From assembly GCA_963820775.1 (NCBI GenBank), contig CAWGBF010000017.1:1-64000 (forward strand): a stretch of 64,000 nt of DNA, read 5' to 3'. Source of the stretch: Roseiarcus sp963820775. GTDB lineage: Bacteria; Pseudomonadota; Alphaproteobacteria; Rhizobiales; Beijerinckiaceae. Positions 17,584 through 28,181 of this stretch are shown one piece after another (the stretch's first letter is position 1; each line of letters begins with the position of its first letter). The notes beneath the pieces were generated by a model. The model was given only the letters and a program-made list of their open reading frames with translations. It made no database searches and was not told the DNA's origin. The position numbers and the translations under genes were made by a program.

Positions 17584-18378
17584 ATGAAGGCGCATATCGT
17601 TGGCGGCGGCTTTGCCGGACTGGCCGCGGCGGCATTGCTTATCCGCAACGCTAACGTGCCTGGCCCGAACATCACGATCTATGAGGCGGAGGACAAGCTA
17701 GGCGGCGGGTTCTTCTTGGATGGCGATGCGGAGCACGGATACAACCTGCCTGGCTCCATCTTCGACAAGGAATTCCGCTGCGCTCTGAATCTGCTCGCGA
17801 CGATCCCCACCGAAGCCTACCCCAGCATTTCCGTCGCGGAGCAATTCCTCACTTTCAATAACGAGCATCCGTTTGTCGACCAGGTGCACATCGTTGATCG
17901 CGACCTTCGCCCCGTGCATGGGCCGCGATACGGGCTGAGCCTTAGCGACGGCCTCGCACTTGCGAAGCTCTCTTTCACGCCCGAAGCGTCGTTGGACGGT
18001 CAGCTTATCAAGGACTTCTTCTCGCCGCATTTCTTCGAGACGGAATTTTGGCTGCTCTGGTCGACCCTGATGGGTTCGCTGCCGCAGCACAGCATCATCG
18101 AATTCCGGCGTTATCTGAACCGCTTCGTCTACTTGTTCCCTGACCTTTCGACCATGGCGCATGTTTTGCGCTCGCAATTCAACCAGCACGAAGCCTTCGT
18201 CCAACCGCTGGTCGCATGGCTCAAAAAGGCGAACGTGAACTTCGTGCAGGGCGCCTTCGTGCAGGACGTCGGCTTCGCCGAGTCGCCCGGCCGCATGACC
18301 GCCATCCGGCTCGATTGCCAATTCGGGACGACTCCGAAAGTTCGGTCACCATCGCTCCGGAGGATATCGTGCTCGTGA
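17584..18378 (+). CDS. Oleate hydratase, N-terminal part (frameshifted)
   Basis: This frame holds the FAD-binding half of an oleate hydratase (myosin-cross-reactive antigen family): IVGGGFAGLAAAALLIRN near the start, then EAEDKLGGGF and the family block ETEFWLLWSTLMGSLPQHSI. The enzyme adds water across the cis-9 double bond of unsaturated fatty acids. The frame degenerates after RLDCQFG; one missing base in the GGG at 18325-18327 rejoins it to the next frame. The ATG at 17584 follows GGGAGGGACAG. Confidence 0.85.
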   Translation: MKAHIVGGGFAGLAAAALLIRNANVPGPNITIYEAEDKLGGGFFLDGDAEHGYNLPGSIFDKEFRCALNLLATIPTEAYPSISVAEQFLTFNNEHPFVDQVHIVDRDLRPVHGPRYGLSLSDGLALAKLSFTPEASLDGQLIKDFFSPHFFETEFWLLWSTLMGSLPQHSIIEFRRYLNRFVYLFPDLSTMAHVLRSQFNQHEAFVQPLVAWLKKANVNFVQGAFVQDVGFAESPGRMTAIRLDCQFGTTPKVRSPSLRRISCS

Positions 18379-19157
18379 CCACCGGGTCACAGGCCGCCGA
18401 CCGCTCGGCGGGAACGATGGACAAGCCGCCCGGACCGCCCCCGCATCCTGGACGGTCATGGGCCTTATGGGAGGAGTTGGCTAAGAAGCACAAGGGTTTC
18501 GGCAATCCGGGCGCGTTCTTCGGCGACGACCGGATAGCCGATTCGCGCTGGGTGACGTTCACGGTCACCACGACAGGCCGGGAATTCCTCGATGAGATGA
18601 CCACGTTAACCCGCAGCGACCCGGGAAGCGGCGGGCTTCTGACTTTGAAAGACTCGAACTGGGTGGTGTCGCTGTCGATCTTCTACCAGCCCGAAGTCCT
18701 CAGCCAGCCGCCAGGGACATCTGTCTGGTGGGGGTATGGCCTTTTTCCAGAGCGAGAAGGCACTTTCGTCAAGAAGCCCATGTACGAATGCACGGGCGAA
18801 GAGATCCTGACTGAATTGCTGCAACACCTTCGATTCGCGACGTCGGCCGCGATCATGAAGTCTTCGATCTGCATTCCCTGCAACCTGCCTTACGTGAACA
18901 ACATCTGGCTCCCGCGCAGGAGCGGCGACAGGCCCCAGGTGGTTCCCGAAGGGGTGACCAATCTTGGACTTATCGGCCAGTACGTCGAGGTCGAGCAGGA
19001 CATCGCATTCACGTTCGAATACTCCACCCGAACGGCCTGGGAGGCAATTCATCGCCTGCTCAAGCGCGGTCCGCAGCCGCCTCCCGTTTATCAGGGGCAG
19101 TACGATCCGAGGGGCGAGTGGGCGGCGTTGAAAGTTTTTCTAGGTCTGGCGCCTTAG
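18328..19157 (+). CDS. Oleate hydratase, C-terminal part
   Basis: This continues the hydratase from DDSESSVTIAPEDIVLVTTG, through SWALWEELAKKHKGFGNPG, DSNWVVSLSIFYQPEV, WGYGLFPEREGTFVKKPM and the C-terminal EYSTRTAWEAIHRLLKRG. The open frame extends back to 18216, but that part is out of register. Rejoined, the protein is about 524 residues, within the family's range. The gene stands alone between copD and a Gly/His-rich protein. Confidence 0.85.
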
Positions 19158-19224
19158 GAGGAGACCTTAAGGCCCAACGCCGTCTGCTCTATGCGCGCGC
19201 AGGGGCGGCCCGTTCCCCGTTCGC

Positions 19225-20272
19225 TCAGCGATGTCCGATGCCGCCCTGTCCGAACCCCGCGCCGCCACCCTGGAAAGCTCCCGCGCCTCCAACGCCATGA
19301 AACCCGCCGCCGGCAAAACCTGGCGAGGCGAAGGCGCCTATGTGTGGAGCTCCGACCCCGCCGCCGGCATGGAAGCCCCCGAGGCCCGCAAAACCTGGGG
19401 AGGCAGGCGCGCCGATGTGGACACCTGTGGCCCCGCCAAGCCCATGCAAACCACCGGCTCCAGTGAAACCTGGCGACGCAGGGGCGCCGATGTGGGGAAC
19501 TCCGACGCCGGCGCCATGGAAATTTCCGGCCCCGCCAAAGCCATGAAAACCAGCGCCGCCAGCAAAGCCGGGCGAGACAGGCGCGCCGATGTGGGGAACT
19601 CACGGCGCCGGCGCCATGGAAATTTCCGGCCGCGCCAAAGCCATGAAAACCGCCGCCGCCAGCAAAGCCGGGCGAGACAGGCGCGCCGATGTGGGGAACT
19701 CCGCCGTGAAACTGATGAAAATTGCCGCCGCCAAGGCCGCCGTGGAATCCGCCGCCGGCAAGACCGCGGGTGACGGCGCCGGCGTGAAAATTAGGCGAGG
19801 CGCGAACGCCGTCAGCGCCAAAGCGATGAAAACTTGGGCCATTGCCGAAGGCATGAAACGGCGGCGCGCCGCCAGCTCGCAAACCGACGGACGGCGCGCC
19901 GCCGCCCGCGCCAAGGCGCCGAGACGGCTCGAGGCGGGGGTAAACAGGGTTCGGCGCCCGGGGATGGGAAACGGCGAACCCGTTGCGATGATGTCGCCGG
20001 ATCGCCGCGCCGCCAAAGGTGTTGAGGTTGAATGGCCCGATCCAACCAAAACCGTCGTTCCACTGGTCGCCGCACTGATACCAGCCGCGGCCGTTCCACC
20101 CCTCGGTGTAATAGCAATTGGCGCCGCCGAACTGGACGGTTTGCGCCGGCGATGAACGCCCGAACGAGGAGAGAGCGCTCCCGATGACGCCCGCTTCGGC
20201 GCCGTTGGCGACGGCGAAAGACGACAAAGCCAGCGCCAAATAGCGAAGAATGCACAAAGTCAATGAGGACAT
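19225..20272 (-). CDS. Gly/His-rich repeat protein, secreted (frameshifted)
   Basis: The ATG at 20272 starts a protein with a signal peptide (LALALSSFAVANGAEA), a short ordered part (GGANCYYTEGWNGRGWYQCG) and then a long Gly/Phe/His-rich tail of ~33-residue repeats around PHIGAPVSPGFAGGGGFHG. The frame from 20323 turns into Arg/Trp-rich noise after FHGAGAV; the correct register resumes in the frame ending at 19225 (GAFQGGGAGFGQGGIGHR). Comparison of neighbouring 99-bp copies shows one extra base (A at 19602 on the plus strand). The ordered part resembles sequences seen in small secreted rhizobial proteins; no function is known to me. Confidence 0.6.
19330..19700 (-). repeat. Tandem ~99-bp repeats in the Gly/His-rich gene
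   Basis: The phrase GCGCCGATGTGGGGAACTC recurs with GAT at 19489, 19588 and 19688; the first spacing is 99 bp and the second 100 bp. The odd base falls at 19602 (CTCACGG instead of CTCCG-type in the neighbouring copy). More divergent copies lie on both sides. Confidence 0.85.
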
Positions 20273-20387
20273 GACACATGATCCGTGAAAGGAAAAATAT
20301 CGTCCGCCAAATACGAGCGGCATCTATCCCTACAGGTGGGGCCGTGATCCCCAGGGATCAAGCGCCGCGTTAACGCGCGCCGGCAAC

Positions 20388-21734
20388 TCATACTTTCTTG
20401 TGCCGGGCCCGGAATGCCTTCGCCCAGCCGGCCTTGATCTCCTGACGGCCGCGCGCGACCGCAAGCGCGCCGGCTTCGACGGGCTTCGTGATCACTGAGC
20501 CCGAACCAATATAGGCGCCATCACCGATCGTTATAGGGGCGACGAGAGACGAGTTCGAGCCGATGAAGGCGCCGGCGCCGATGTCAGTCCGGTGCTTGGC
20601 GAAGCCGTCGTAATTGCAGGTGATGGTTCCGGCGCCGATGTTCGCCTTGGCGCCGACGCGCGCGTCGCCAATATAGGTCAAATGGTTGACCTTGGCGCCC
20701 TCTTCGATCGCCGACTGCTTGATCTCGACGAAATTGCCGATTTTGGCGTGGGACCCGATGTCGGCGCCTGGCCTGAGGCGCGCGAACGGCCCGACGATCG
20801 CGCCGCCCGCGACCCGCGCGCCCTCGAGATGGGAGAAGGCTTTGATCACCGCGCCGTCCTCGATGCTGCAGCGGGGCCCGATCACGACATGGGGTTCGAT
20901 CAGGACGTCGCGGCCGATTTTGGCGTCAAACGACAGGAACACGGTTTCGGGGGCGGTCAGCGTCGCGCCCGCAGCCATGGCGCGCCGGCGCAGCCGGTCC
21001 TGCAGCACGGCCTCGGCGACGGCGAGCTGCGCCCGGTCGTTGACGCCCATGACCTCGTTCTCCTTCGCGACCAGAGCCCGCGCCATCTGACCCCGCGCGT
21101 TGGCGATCTCGACGATGTCGGTGAGGTAATATTCGTTCTGGGTGTTATCGGGCGTAACCCCGTCAAGGAGGTTCAGCGCTTCAGCGCCACGGAAGGCGAT
21201 CGGACCGGCGTTGCATAAGCGAGAGGCGCGCTCCTCGGCGCTCGCATCCCTCTCCTCTCGAATCGCGATCAAGCGTCCGTTGCGCTCGATGAGGCGGCCA
21301 TAACCGGATGGATTGGCGGCCTCGAACCCCAGAGCCACGACTTCCACGCCCGAGGCCAGCTCCGTGCGCATCGCCGCCAGCGTCGAGGGTTCGATCAGCG
21401 GAATGTCGGCGTAGACGACGAGAATGTCGTCGTAACCGCGCTCAATCTGATCGCGCGCCGCCAAAACCGCGTCGGCGGTGCCCCGCCGCTCGCGCTGAAC
21501 GGCGATTTTCGCCTCCGGCGCCGCTCTCAAGGCTTCGGCCGCGACGCCGCTGCGATCCGAGCCGACGACGACCGCGATGTCGCCCGTTGCGCCCTTAAGG
21601 ACGGACGAGAGCGTATGCGCCAGCATCGACCGGCCCGCGAGCTCGTGCAGCACTTTGGGCCGAGCCGAGCGCATGCGCACACCCTCCCCGGCCGCGAGCA
21701 CGATCGTCAGACAGCGGCGGGCGTTGGCGTTCAT
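20388..21734 (-). CDS. glmU: Bifunctional GlmU (UDP-GlcNAc pyrophosphorylase / GlcN-1-P acetyltransferase)
   Basis: The 448-residue enzyme has the N-terminal uridylyltransferase domain (LAAGEGVRMRSARPKVLHEL at residues 13-32; VVYADIPLIEP) and the C-terminal left-handed beta-helix acetyltransferase (LRPGADIGSHAKIGNFVEIK, GAGTITCNYDG). It makes UDP-N-acetylglucosamine for peptidoglycan and lipopolysaccharide. The gene usually neighbours glmS, which is not in this window. It is divergent from opgD. Confidence 0.97.
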   Translation of the reverse strand: MNANARRCLTIVLAAGEGVRMRSARPKVLHELAGRSMLAHTLSSVLKGATGDIAVVVGSDRSGVAAEALRAAPEAKIAVQRERRGTADAVLAARDQIERGYDDILVVYADIPLIEPSTLAAMRTELASGVEVVALGFEAANPSGYGRLIERNGRLIAIREERDASAEERASRLCNAGPIAFRGAEALNLLDGVTPDNTQNEYYLTDIVEIANARGQMARALVAKENEVMGVNDRAQLAVAEAVLQDRLRRRAMAAGATLTAPETVFLSFDAKIGRDVLIEPHVVIGPRCSIEDGAVIKAFSHLEGARVAGGAIVGPFARLRPGADIGSHAKIGNFVEIKQSAIEEGAKVNHLTYIGDARVGAKANIGAGTITCNYDGFAKHRTDIGAGAFIGSNSSLVAPITIGDGAYIGSGSVITKPVEAGALAVARGRQEIKAGWAKAFRARHKKV

Positions 21735-22064
21735 GGGGCGATTGCTCTCTGATCTTGGGCGTTGCGATAAGGGGCTCGGCCGCTCCGAATCCCCTTAAGC
21801 TCCCTCCGGCGCCACTATCGCCGGGGGCGAGCGCGGTTTCCAGCCCCGACACCGCCTGCATCAACGCGATTTTGCGCTTGTGACAAAAAGCGTCTCGCTG
21901 CGCCGCAAAAAACGATATACAACTTAGAAGCCAAGGACGGAACGCGCCGGGCTTGCAACGCGTTTTTCCCATCCTCACGGGCTGATTTTTCATTTTGGCT
22001 GGGAGCGACGTCGTGCCAGGCCGTCCATGTGCGGCTTCGTTCCGGCGTACGAATGACGAGTAGG
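21735..22064. other. Intergenic region between glmU and opgD
   Basis: About 330 bp between divergent genes. It must hold both promoters, but I see no clear box, operator or hairpin in it. Confidence 0.5.
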
Positions 22065-23594
22065 ATGGCGGACAGGCAGCGTCGCGAATTCTTACAGCTG
22101 GCCGGGGGCGCGCTTGCGGCGTCGCTGGCCCCGCCGGGCTTGACGCCAGCGACCGCCGAGCCGCTGGGCCAGCCGGTTCCCTTCTCCACCGACACAGTGG
22201 TGAAAATGGCGGTGGAGCTGGCTTCGAAACCGTTCAAGGAGCCCGACGCGCCTCCGTTGCCAAGCGTCTTCTCAAGCCTCACCTTCGAACAGTACGCGGC
22301 GATTCGGCGCGTTCCGGGCACTGCGATCTGGAGCGACCAGAACCTGGGCTTTTCCCTCGAGCCGCTGCATAGGGGCTTTGTGTACACAACTCCAATTAGG
22401 ATCAACATTGTCGACAACGGCATGGCGCAGAACGTGATCTACGACGCCGCCAATTTCGACTTTGGCTCGTTGAAGCCTCCGGCCGTTCTGGGGGATCTCG
22501 GCTTTTCCGGCTTGCGCATTCTCAAGTCCTACGACCAGGGCTTCGAAGATGTGGCGATCTTCCAGGGCGCGACCTTTTACCGCGCGCGGGCGCAGGCTCA
22601 GCCCTTCGGCCTCACCGCGCGCGGCCTTGCGATTCGGACCGGCGACGAACCGGGCGAAGAATTTCCGCTTTTCCGTCAGTTCTGGATCGAGAAGCCCACC
22701 CAGGCCGCGAATACGCTCACCATTCACGCCTTGCTCAATTCGGCGAGCGTCACCGGAGCCTTCCGCTTCACGCTTCGCCCTTCGGAAACAACCATCATCG
22801 ACACCGAGATGACTCTGATCGCGCGCGCGGCGGTCGACAAACTGGGATTCGCAGCCATGGCCGCGGCCTATCTGTTTAGTCCCCTCGATCATCGACGCCC
22901 CGACGATGTCCGCGCCGCGGCCTACGGATCGACCGGACTGCAAATCCTGAGTGGAAGCGGAGAGTGGCTCTGGCGGCCGGTCTCCAATCGGGACACTTTG
23001 CAGATCTCGGCCTTTTCTGACGTCAACCCGCGCGGCTTCGGCCTTTTGCAGCGCAGCCGCACGTTCGATGCGTTTTACGACGACGAGACGCATTGGGAAT
23101 TGAAGCCGTCGCTGTGGATCGAACCGATCGGCGATTGGAAAGAAGGCGATCTCCGTCTCTTGGAAATCCCGGCGGCGTCGGAGACCAACGAGAACATCAT
23201 CGCCCAATGGCGTCCCAAGACGAGCATGGCCGCCGCCACGACCCAGTCGATCGCCTTCCGACAATTCTGGTGCTGGTCGCCGCCATCGAAGCCGCCGCTC
23301 GCGTCCTGCGTGTCGTCGCGGCATGGCAAGGCTGGCGACCGCCAGCGCTTCGCGGTCGAGATGGCCGGGGAAATGTTCGCCGATCCGGCGAAAGCGGCGG
23401 CGGCGACCGCCGATGTTCAAGCCTCCCCAGGCAAAATCGTGTCCGTCCGGCTTTTTCCCTATAAAGACAGGCGTTCGGTGCGGGTCGTTTTCGATCTTGA
23501 CCCGGGATCGGAAACCTATTCAGAGCTACGTCTGGTGCTCAGGGTCGACAATCAGGCGGCGAGCGAGACATGGCTCTACCGTTGGACGGCCTGA
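22065..23594 (+). CDS. Periplasmic glucan biosynthesis protein, OpgD/OpgG (MdoD/MdoG) family
   Basis: The roughly 510-residue protein starts with a twin-arginine signal (RQRREFLQLAGGALAASLAPP), which favours OpgD (MdoD) over OpgG because OpgD is Tat-exported. The body matches MdoG: FSSLTFEQYAAIRRVP, GRHRGF-type LEPLHRGFVYTTPIRINI, and WVETPPS-like WRPVSNRDTLQISAF. It shapes or caps osmoregulated periplasmic glucans made by OpgH, whose gene overlaps the end of this one. ATGs at 22029, 22053 and 22065 are all possible; none has a strong Shine-Dalgarno site, and 22065 gives the usual Tat leader. Confidence 0.88.
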   Translation: MADRQRREFLQLAGGALAASLAPPGLTPATAEPLGQPVPFSTDTVVKMAVELASKPFKEPDAPPLPSVFSSLTFEQYAAIRRVPGTAIWSDQNLGFSLEPLHRGFVYTTPIRINIVDNGMAQNVIYDAANFDFGSLKPPAVLGDLGFSGLRILKSYDQGFEDVAIFQGATFYRARAQAQPFGLTARGLAIRTGDEPGEEFPLFRQFWIEKPTQAANTLTIHALLNSASVTGAFRFTLRPSETTIIDTEMTLIARAAVDKLGFAAMAAAYLFSPLDHRRPDDVRAAAYGSTGLQILSGSGEWLWRPVSNRDTLQISAFSDVNPRGFGLLQRSRTFDAFYDDETHWELKPSLWIEPIGDWKEGDLRLLEIPAASETNENIIAQWRPKTSMAAATTQSIAFRQFWCWSPPSKPPLASCVSSRHGKAGDRQRFAVEMAGEMFADPAKAAAATADVQASPGKIVSVRLFPYKDRRSVRVVFDLDPGSETYSELRLVLRVDNQAASETWLYRWTA

Positions 23595-25762
23595 CGCTCA
23601 CGCCCTCCGAAGCTGGGCCAGGCGACACGGCCTCGTCGCTTGGCGCCTCCATGCCCGGCTTTGCGCCCCTCGCCATGCCGGCGCAGTCGTTCAGGCGATT
23701 CTCGCGCCGCGATCGCCGCGCGCTGCTCGCGCCGCGCCTCGCGAAGAAGCCAATTCTGACCCGTCTCGCTGTGTTCGGCGGCGCCATGGCCCTGACGGCA
23801 TATGGCGCCTATCAGATGTTCAAGGTCGTTTCGATCGGCCCGATCACGCCGCTCGAATGGGTGATCGCGGTCTTGTTCGTGATCACCTTCTCCTGGATCA
23901 CGCTTTCGTTTTCGTCCAGCGTCGTCGGTTTTGCCTGGCTTCTCGCTCATCGCAGCCGGCGCGGGCCGTTCCCATGCCTGCGTGAGCGAACGGCGGTCGT
24001 GATGCCGATCTACAACGAGGCGCCCTCACGCGTGTTCGGCGCCATGCAGGCCATCTTCGAGGATGTCGAACGAACCGGCCAGGCCGATGCATTCGACTTC
24101 TTCCTGCTCTCCGACACCACCGACGCCAACGTGTGGATCGCGGAAGAGCGCGCGTTTCTGGCGATGCGCACGCGGCTGCCGCAAGCCCGCCTCTATTACC
24201 GGCGGCGGCGCAAGAACTTGAGTCGGAAGGCAGGCAACATCGCCGATTTCGTCACTCATTGGGGCGGCCGTTACCCGCACATGGTCGTGCTCGACGCCGA
24301 CAGCCTGATGACGGGGGAAGCGATCGTGGGCCTGGCTGCGGCGATGGAGGCCGACCCCGACGCCGGAATCATCCAAAGCCTGCCGCTCATCGTCAACCGC
24401 AACACGATGTTCGCGCGCCTGCAGCAGTTCGCCGCCCGGATCACCGGGCCGGTGATCGCCGCGGGCTTGAGCGCCTGGATGGGACATGAGGGCAATTACT
24501 GGGGCCATAACGCGATCATCCGCACGCGCGCGTTCGCCGACCATTGCGGCCTGCCGGACCTGCCGGGCAAACCGCCGTTTGGTGGCCACATTCTCAGCCA
24601 CGATTTCGTCGAGGCGGGGCTCATGCTTCGCGCCGGATACACCGTCTACATGCTGCCCGGGCTCGGCGGCTCTTACGAAGAAAGCCCGCCCTCACTCATC
24701 GATCTTGCCGCCCGCGACCGGCGATGGTGCCAGGGCAATCTCCAGCACGCGCGCATCATCGGCGCTCGCGGCTTCACCCTGGCGACGCGACAGCATCTCG
24801 CCAATGGCATCATGGGCTATCTCGCGTCGCCTTTATGGATGGCGCAATTGCTGGTCGGCATCGTGCTGGTGCTGCAGTCCCATTACATCCGGCCTGAATA
24901 TTTCACCAAGGACTTCTCCCTGTTTCCGGCCTGGCCGCGCTTCGACTATGAGCGCGCGCTTCTGTTGTTCGCACTGACGATCGGCATCCTCTTGGCGCCG
25001 AAGTTCCTCGGCCTCGCGATTGCGCTTATTGAGCCGAAAACGCGGCGCGGATCCGGCGGCGCTCTGGCGCTCATCGCCTCGACGTTCGTCGAGATCGTCA
25101 TGTCCGCCGCGTTTGCGGCGATCATGATGCTGATCCAGTCGGGATCGGTGGCGCAGATCCTGTCGGGACGGGACACCGGCTGGAATCCGCAGCGCCGCGA
25201 CGACGGGTCGATCCCGCTCACCGGCATCGCGCGTCGCCATCGCGCGCATACTCTGTTGGGCGTCATCACGCTGTTCGCGGCGATGCTGATCTCGCCCTCC
25301 CTGGTCATCTGGATGTCGCCGACGATCTTCGGACTTATCTTCGCCATCCCACTGTCGTGGGCGAGCGCAAATTTGTCGCTCGGCCTGGGCATGCGCCGCG
25401 TCGGACTTCTGCATACTCCGGAGGAGACGTCGCCGCCCATCGTGGTCGGGCGCGCCAACACGCTCGCAGCCGAGCTCGCCCTGACCGGGGGCGATCATGA
25501 CGACGCGCTTCAGGCGATCTGGGCGGACCCGGCGCTCAGAACCGCTCACGAGTCCTTCCTCGGCGAGGCGCCCCGCCGGCGCCGCGGCGACGTCGATGTC
25601 GAGACCGCCGTCGCGGCGGCGAAGCTCAATGACGCTCAGACGCTCGAAGACGCTCGCGCCTGGCTTAACTCCCGCCAGCGGCTCGCCGTCCTCGGCGACC
25701 GGTCGCTGATCGCCATGCTGGCCCGCCTGCCAAGCGCGACGGCGCAGCCGAACGCGGCGTAA
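23570..25762 (+). CDS. opgH: Glucans biosynthesis glucosyltransferase H
   Basis: The 730-residue inner-membrane GT2 enzyme makes the glucan backbone of osmoregulated periplasmic glucans. N-terminal membrane spans are at about 65-125, the catalytic domain at about 140-430 with VVMPIYNEAPSRVF, the LDADSLMTG metal motif, LSHDFVEAGLMLRAGY and DRRWCQGNLQH (the Q/RW motif), followed by five or so C-terminal helices. It overlaps opgD by 25 bp, so the two are translated together. Confidence 0.95.
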   Translation: MALPLDGLTLTPSEAGPGDTASSLGASMPGFAPLAMPAQSFRRFSRRDRRALLAPRLAKKPILTRLAVFGGAMALTAYGAYQMFKVVSIGPITPLEWVIAVLFVITFSWITLSFSSSVVGFAWLLAHRSRRGPFPCLRERTAVVMPIYNEAPSRVFGAMQAIFEDVERTGQADAFDFFLLSDTTDANVWIAEERAFLAMRTRLPQARLYYRRRRKNLSRKAGNIADFVTHWGGRYPHMVVLDADSLMTGEAIVGLAAAMEADPDAGIIQSLPLIVNRNTMFARLQQFAARITGPVIAAGLSAWMGHEGNYWGHNAIIRTRAFADHCGLPDLPGKPPFGGHILSHDFVEAGLMLRAGYTVYMLPGLGGSYEESPPSLIDLAARDRRWCQGNLQHARIIGARGFTLATRQHLANGIMGYLASPLWMAQLLVGIVLVLQSHYIRPEYFTKDFSLFPAWPRFDYERALLLFALTIGILLAPKFLGLAIALIEPKTRRGSGGALALIASTFVEIVMSAAFAAIMMLIQSGSVAQILSGRDTGWNPQRRDDGSIPLTGIARRHRAHTLLGVITLFAAMLISPSLVIWMSPTIFGLIFAIPLSWASANLSLGLGMRRVGLLHTPEETSPPIVVGRANTLAAELALTGGDHDDALQAIWADPALRTAHESFLGEAPRRRRGDVDVETAVAAAKLNDAQTLEDARAWLNSRQRLAVLGDRSLIAMLARLPSATAQPNAA

Positions 25763-25966
25763 TGCCGTATATTTGGAACGGTCCGTCGCGTGGCGTCGAC
25801 AACTCCTCGCACGGGGGAGACTCAGGTTGAACCGACGCAAGCATCCCATCCTGCGTCTAGTGGCGATCCCTCGGCCTTGTGACTTTGGCCGGTTCATCCC
25901 AATGAACGCTTGTCGTGACGCGTTCGCGTCCGGCGAGCGCGCACGAGACGTCATGGAACCGGCGCT

Positions 25967-26653
25967 TTGAAGATACTGATCATTGAAGACGACGAAGAAG
26001 TCGCCGCTTTTGTCGCTGCTGGGCTGAGGGAGCGTGGGCACGAGGCGGCAATCGTCGCCAACGGACGAGACGGCGTCCAGCAAGCGACGACCGAGCATTT
26101 TGACGCCATCATTCTCGACCGCATGCTGCCGGAGTTCGACGGGCTCACGGTTGTGGCTCTGTTGCGCGCCGAAGGGGTAGCGACCCCGGTGCTGTTTCTG
26201 ACCAATCTCTCGGGCATCGACGACCGGGTCGACGGGCTCGAGGCGGGCGGCGACGATTATCTCGTCAAACCCTTCGCGTTCGAGGAATTGATGGCCCGTT
26301 TGATCGCGCTCGCGCGCCGGCCGATGTTGGGCGCATCGCCAACCGTCCTTTCGGCGGGAGATCTTGAAATGGACCTTGTCGCGCGTACCGTCAGACGCGG
26401 CGGTGAGGAAATAGACCTGCAGCCGCGCGAGTTCCGGCTGCTTGAGTTTCTACTGCGCAACGAAGATCGGCTTGTCACGCGCAAGATGCTGCTCGAACAT
26501 GTGTGGGAGTTCCTTTTCGATCCGCAAACGAACATCGTCGAAACCCATATCAGCCGGCTGCGGACAAAGATCGATCGCGGGCGAGCCGCCTCGTTGATCC
26601 ACACGATACGCGGTGCAGGATATTTGTTGCGTGCCCCGAATCCGGGTCTTTAG
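25967..26653 (+). CDS. OmpR-family response regulator
   Basis: The 228-residue protein has a receiver domain (LIIEDDEEVAAFVAAGL; phospho-acceptor Asp in IILDRMLPEFDG, about residue 51; K in YLVKPF) and a winged-helix DNA-binding domain (QPREFRLLEFLLRNEDRLVT, IVETHISRLRTKID). A TTG at 25967 is the only start matching the receiver fold. It overlaps the histidine kinase gene that follows. The pair faces a PepSY/cytochrome b561 pair, a common neighbourhood. Confidence 0.93.
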   Translation: MKILIIEDDEEVAAFVAAGLRERGHEAAIVANGRDGVQQATTEHFDAIILDRMLPEFDGLTVVALLRAEGVATPVLFLTNLSGIDDRVDGLEAGGDDYLVKPFAFEELMARLIALARRPMLGASPTVLSAGDLEMDLVARTVRRGGEEIDLQPREFRLLEFLLRNEDRLVTRKMLLEHVWEFLFDPQTNIVETHISRLRTKIDRGRAASLIHTIRGAGYLLRAPNPGL

Positions 26654-27996
26654 GACTGCCAGCTTTCGCCTGGCCGCGATCTACCTTGCGCTGTTCACGC
26701 TGTCGGCGGGCGCGTTGGGCGGTTTCGTCTACCTGTCGGTGCGGCACGAAATTCTGACCGACTTCGACGCAAGAATCATCGAGGAGACGGACGTGCTTCA
26801 GCGGACGTTCGCGGAAGAGGGTCGGGACGGGCTCGCAGCGACCCTCGCCGCGCGCGGCTCGATTGGCGGCGCGTTCCTCTACGGGCTCGAAGCTCCAGAC
26901 CGTAAGCGGCTCGCCGGCGCCCTCGTCGCTCCGGTCTCTCACGGATGGACTGAACTGAAGGAGGACGAAAGCGATGAGCCGCCGGAGGGAACGGCGGCGG
27001 AAATCATCCGCGCGCTTGTCACGCGCCTTCCCGACGGGTCCACCCTGATCGTCGGCGATGAGCGACGGCGCTCGAACGAAGCCCTGCGCGGCGTTCTCTC
27101 GGCTTTCGGCTGGGCGATCGGGGCGACGATCGTTCTCGGCCTTGCCGGCGGCCTTTGGCTCAGCAGGCAGTTTCTTCGGCGCGTCGATGCGATGAGGCTG
27201 GCGGCCCAAGCGATAATGGGTGGCGATTGGAGCCGCCGCATCCCGCTGACGCCGATTGACGATGATCTGTCCGCGCTAGCGCGCACGTTCAACCGTCTCT
27301 TCGGCCGGATCGAAAAACTGCTGCTCGCCAACAAGCACATCAGCGCCGACATCGCCCACGATCTGCGCAAACCGCTCGCGAGCGTGCTGCGGCGTCTTGA
27401 AGGGGCGCGCGCCCAAGGTGTTGATTTGGAGGCGGTGAGGAGCGCTATCAAAGTCGCTATTGCTGAAATCGAAAACCTGCTTGAGACCTTCAACGCCCTC
27501 CTGCGCATCGGGCAGGTCGAGGCCGGCGCGCGGCGGGCGGGATTCAGGCCGCTCGATCTCGCCGAGATCGCGCGGGAGGTCGTCGAGGCGTTTCAGCCAG
27601 CGGCGGAAGACGAAGGCAAGACGCTTGCTTTGCGGCTCGACGAGCCGTTACCCATCTCAGGCGACAATGAGCTCTTGACCCAGATGATCGCGAACTTGAT
27701 CGACAACGCTTTGCGGCACGCGCCAAAGGGCGTCCGCGTCGAAGTCGCCGGAGAGCGCATGCCCGGCGGCTTGCGACTATCCGTTGCAGACGACGGCCCG
27801 GGGGTCGAACTCGAGCGAGCTGAATGTGATCTTTGAGCGGTTCTATCGCGCGGACGCGGCGCGTTCCACTCCAGGGAGCGGTCTCGGGCTGAATCTCGTC
27901 GCCGCCGTCGCCGATTTGCATGGACTGGACTACTCGGCGGCAGACAATCATCCCGGCTTGCGGGTTACGCTGACGACCGCGGACAGCAACGACTGA
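26631..27996 (+). CDS. Sensor histidine kinase (frameshift near 3' end)
   Basis: GTG at 26631 (VPRIRVFRTASFRLAAIYL) starts a kinase with two membrane spans (about 13-35 and 165-185), a periplasmic sensor loop, a HAMP domain, the phospho-acceptor motif ADIAHDLRKPLASVL, the N box LTQMIANLIDNALRHAP and G1 VADDGPGVE. The frame then stops at 27836. One extra T at 27825 separates it from the rest of the ATPase: VIFERFYRADAARSTPGSGLGLNLVAAV, ending 27996. It is the partner of the preceding regulator. Without correction the F and G2 boxes would be lost and the kinase dead. Confidence 0.88.
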
Positions 27997-28181
27997 TATG
28001 GTCTTCGGGTGATTGAGCCGCCGCATTGTCAATATCTTTAACCTGACCCGGAAACATCCGGAGGGCGGCCGCCGCGGTCTAGAAAATATCGTCTCGCACC
28101 ATCGCGGCTGGCTGCGTTGCGAAAGAAAGAAGGAAAGCTCCGACCGCGAAACCCCGACCATCGGCCTCTTCTTGGAGGGAG

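Noticed and set aside
24833..26098. 421-residue minus-strand frame opposite opgH and the response regulator
   Set aside because: Crosses two real genes and has Arg/Asp-rich low-complexity sequence.
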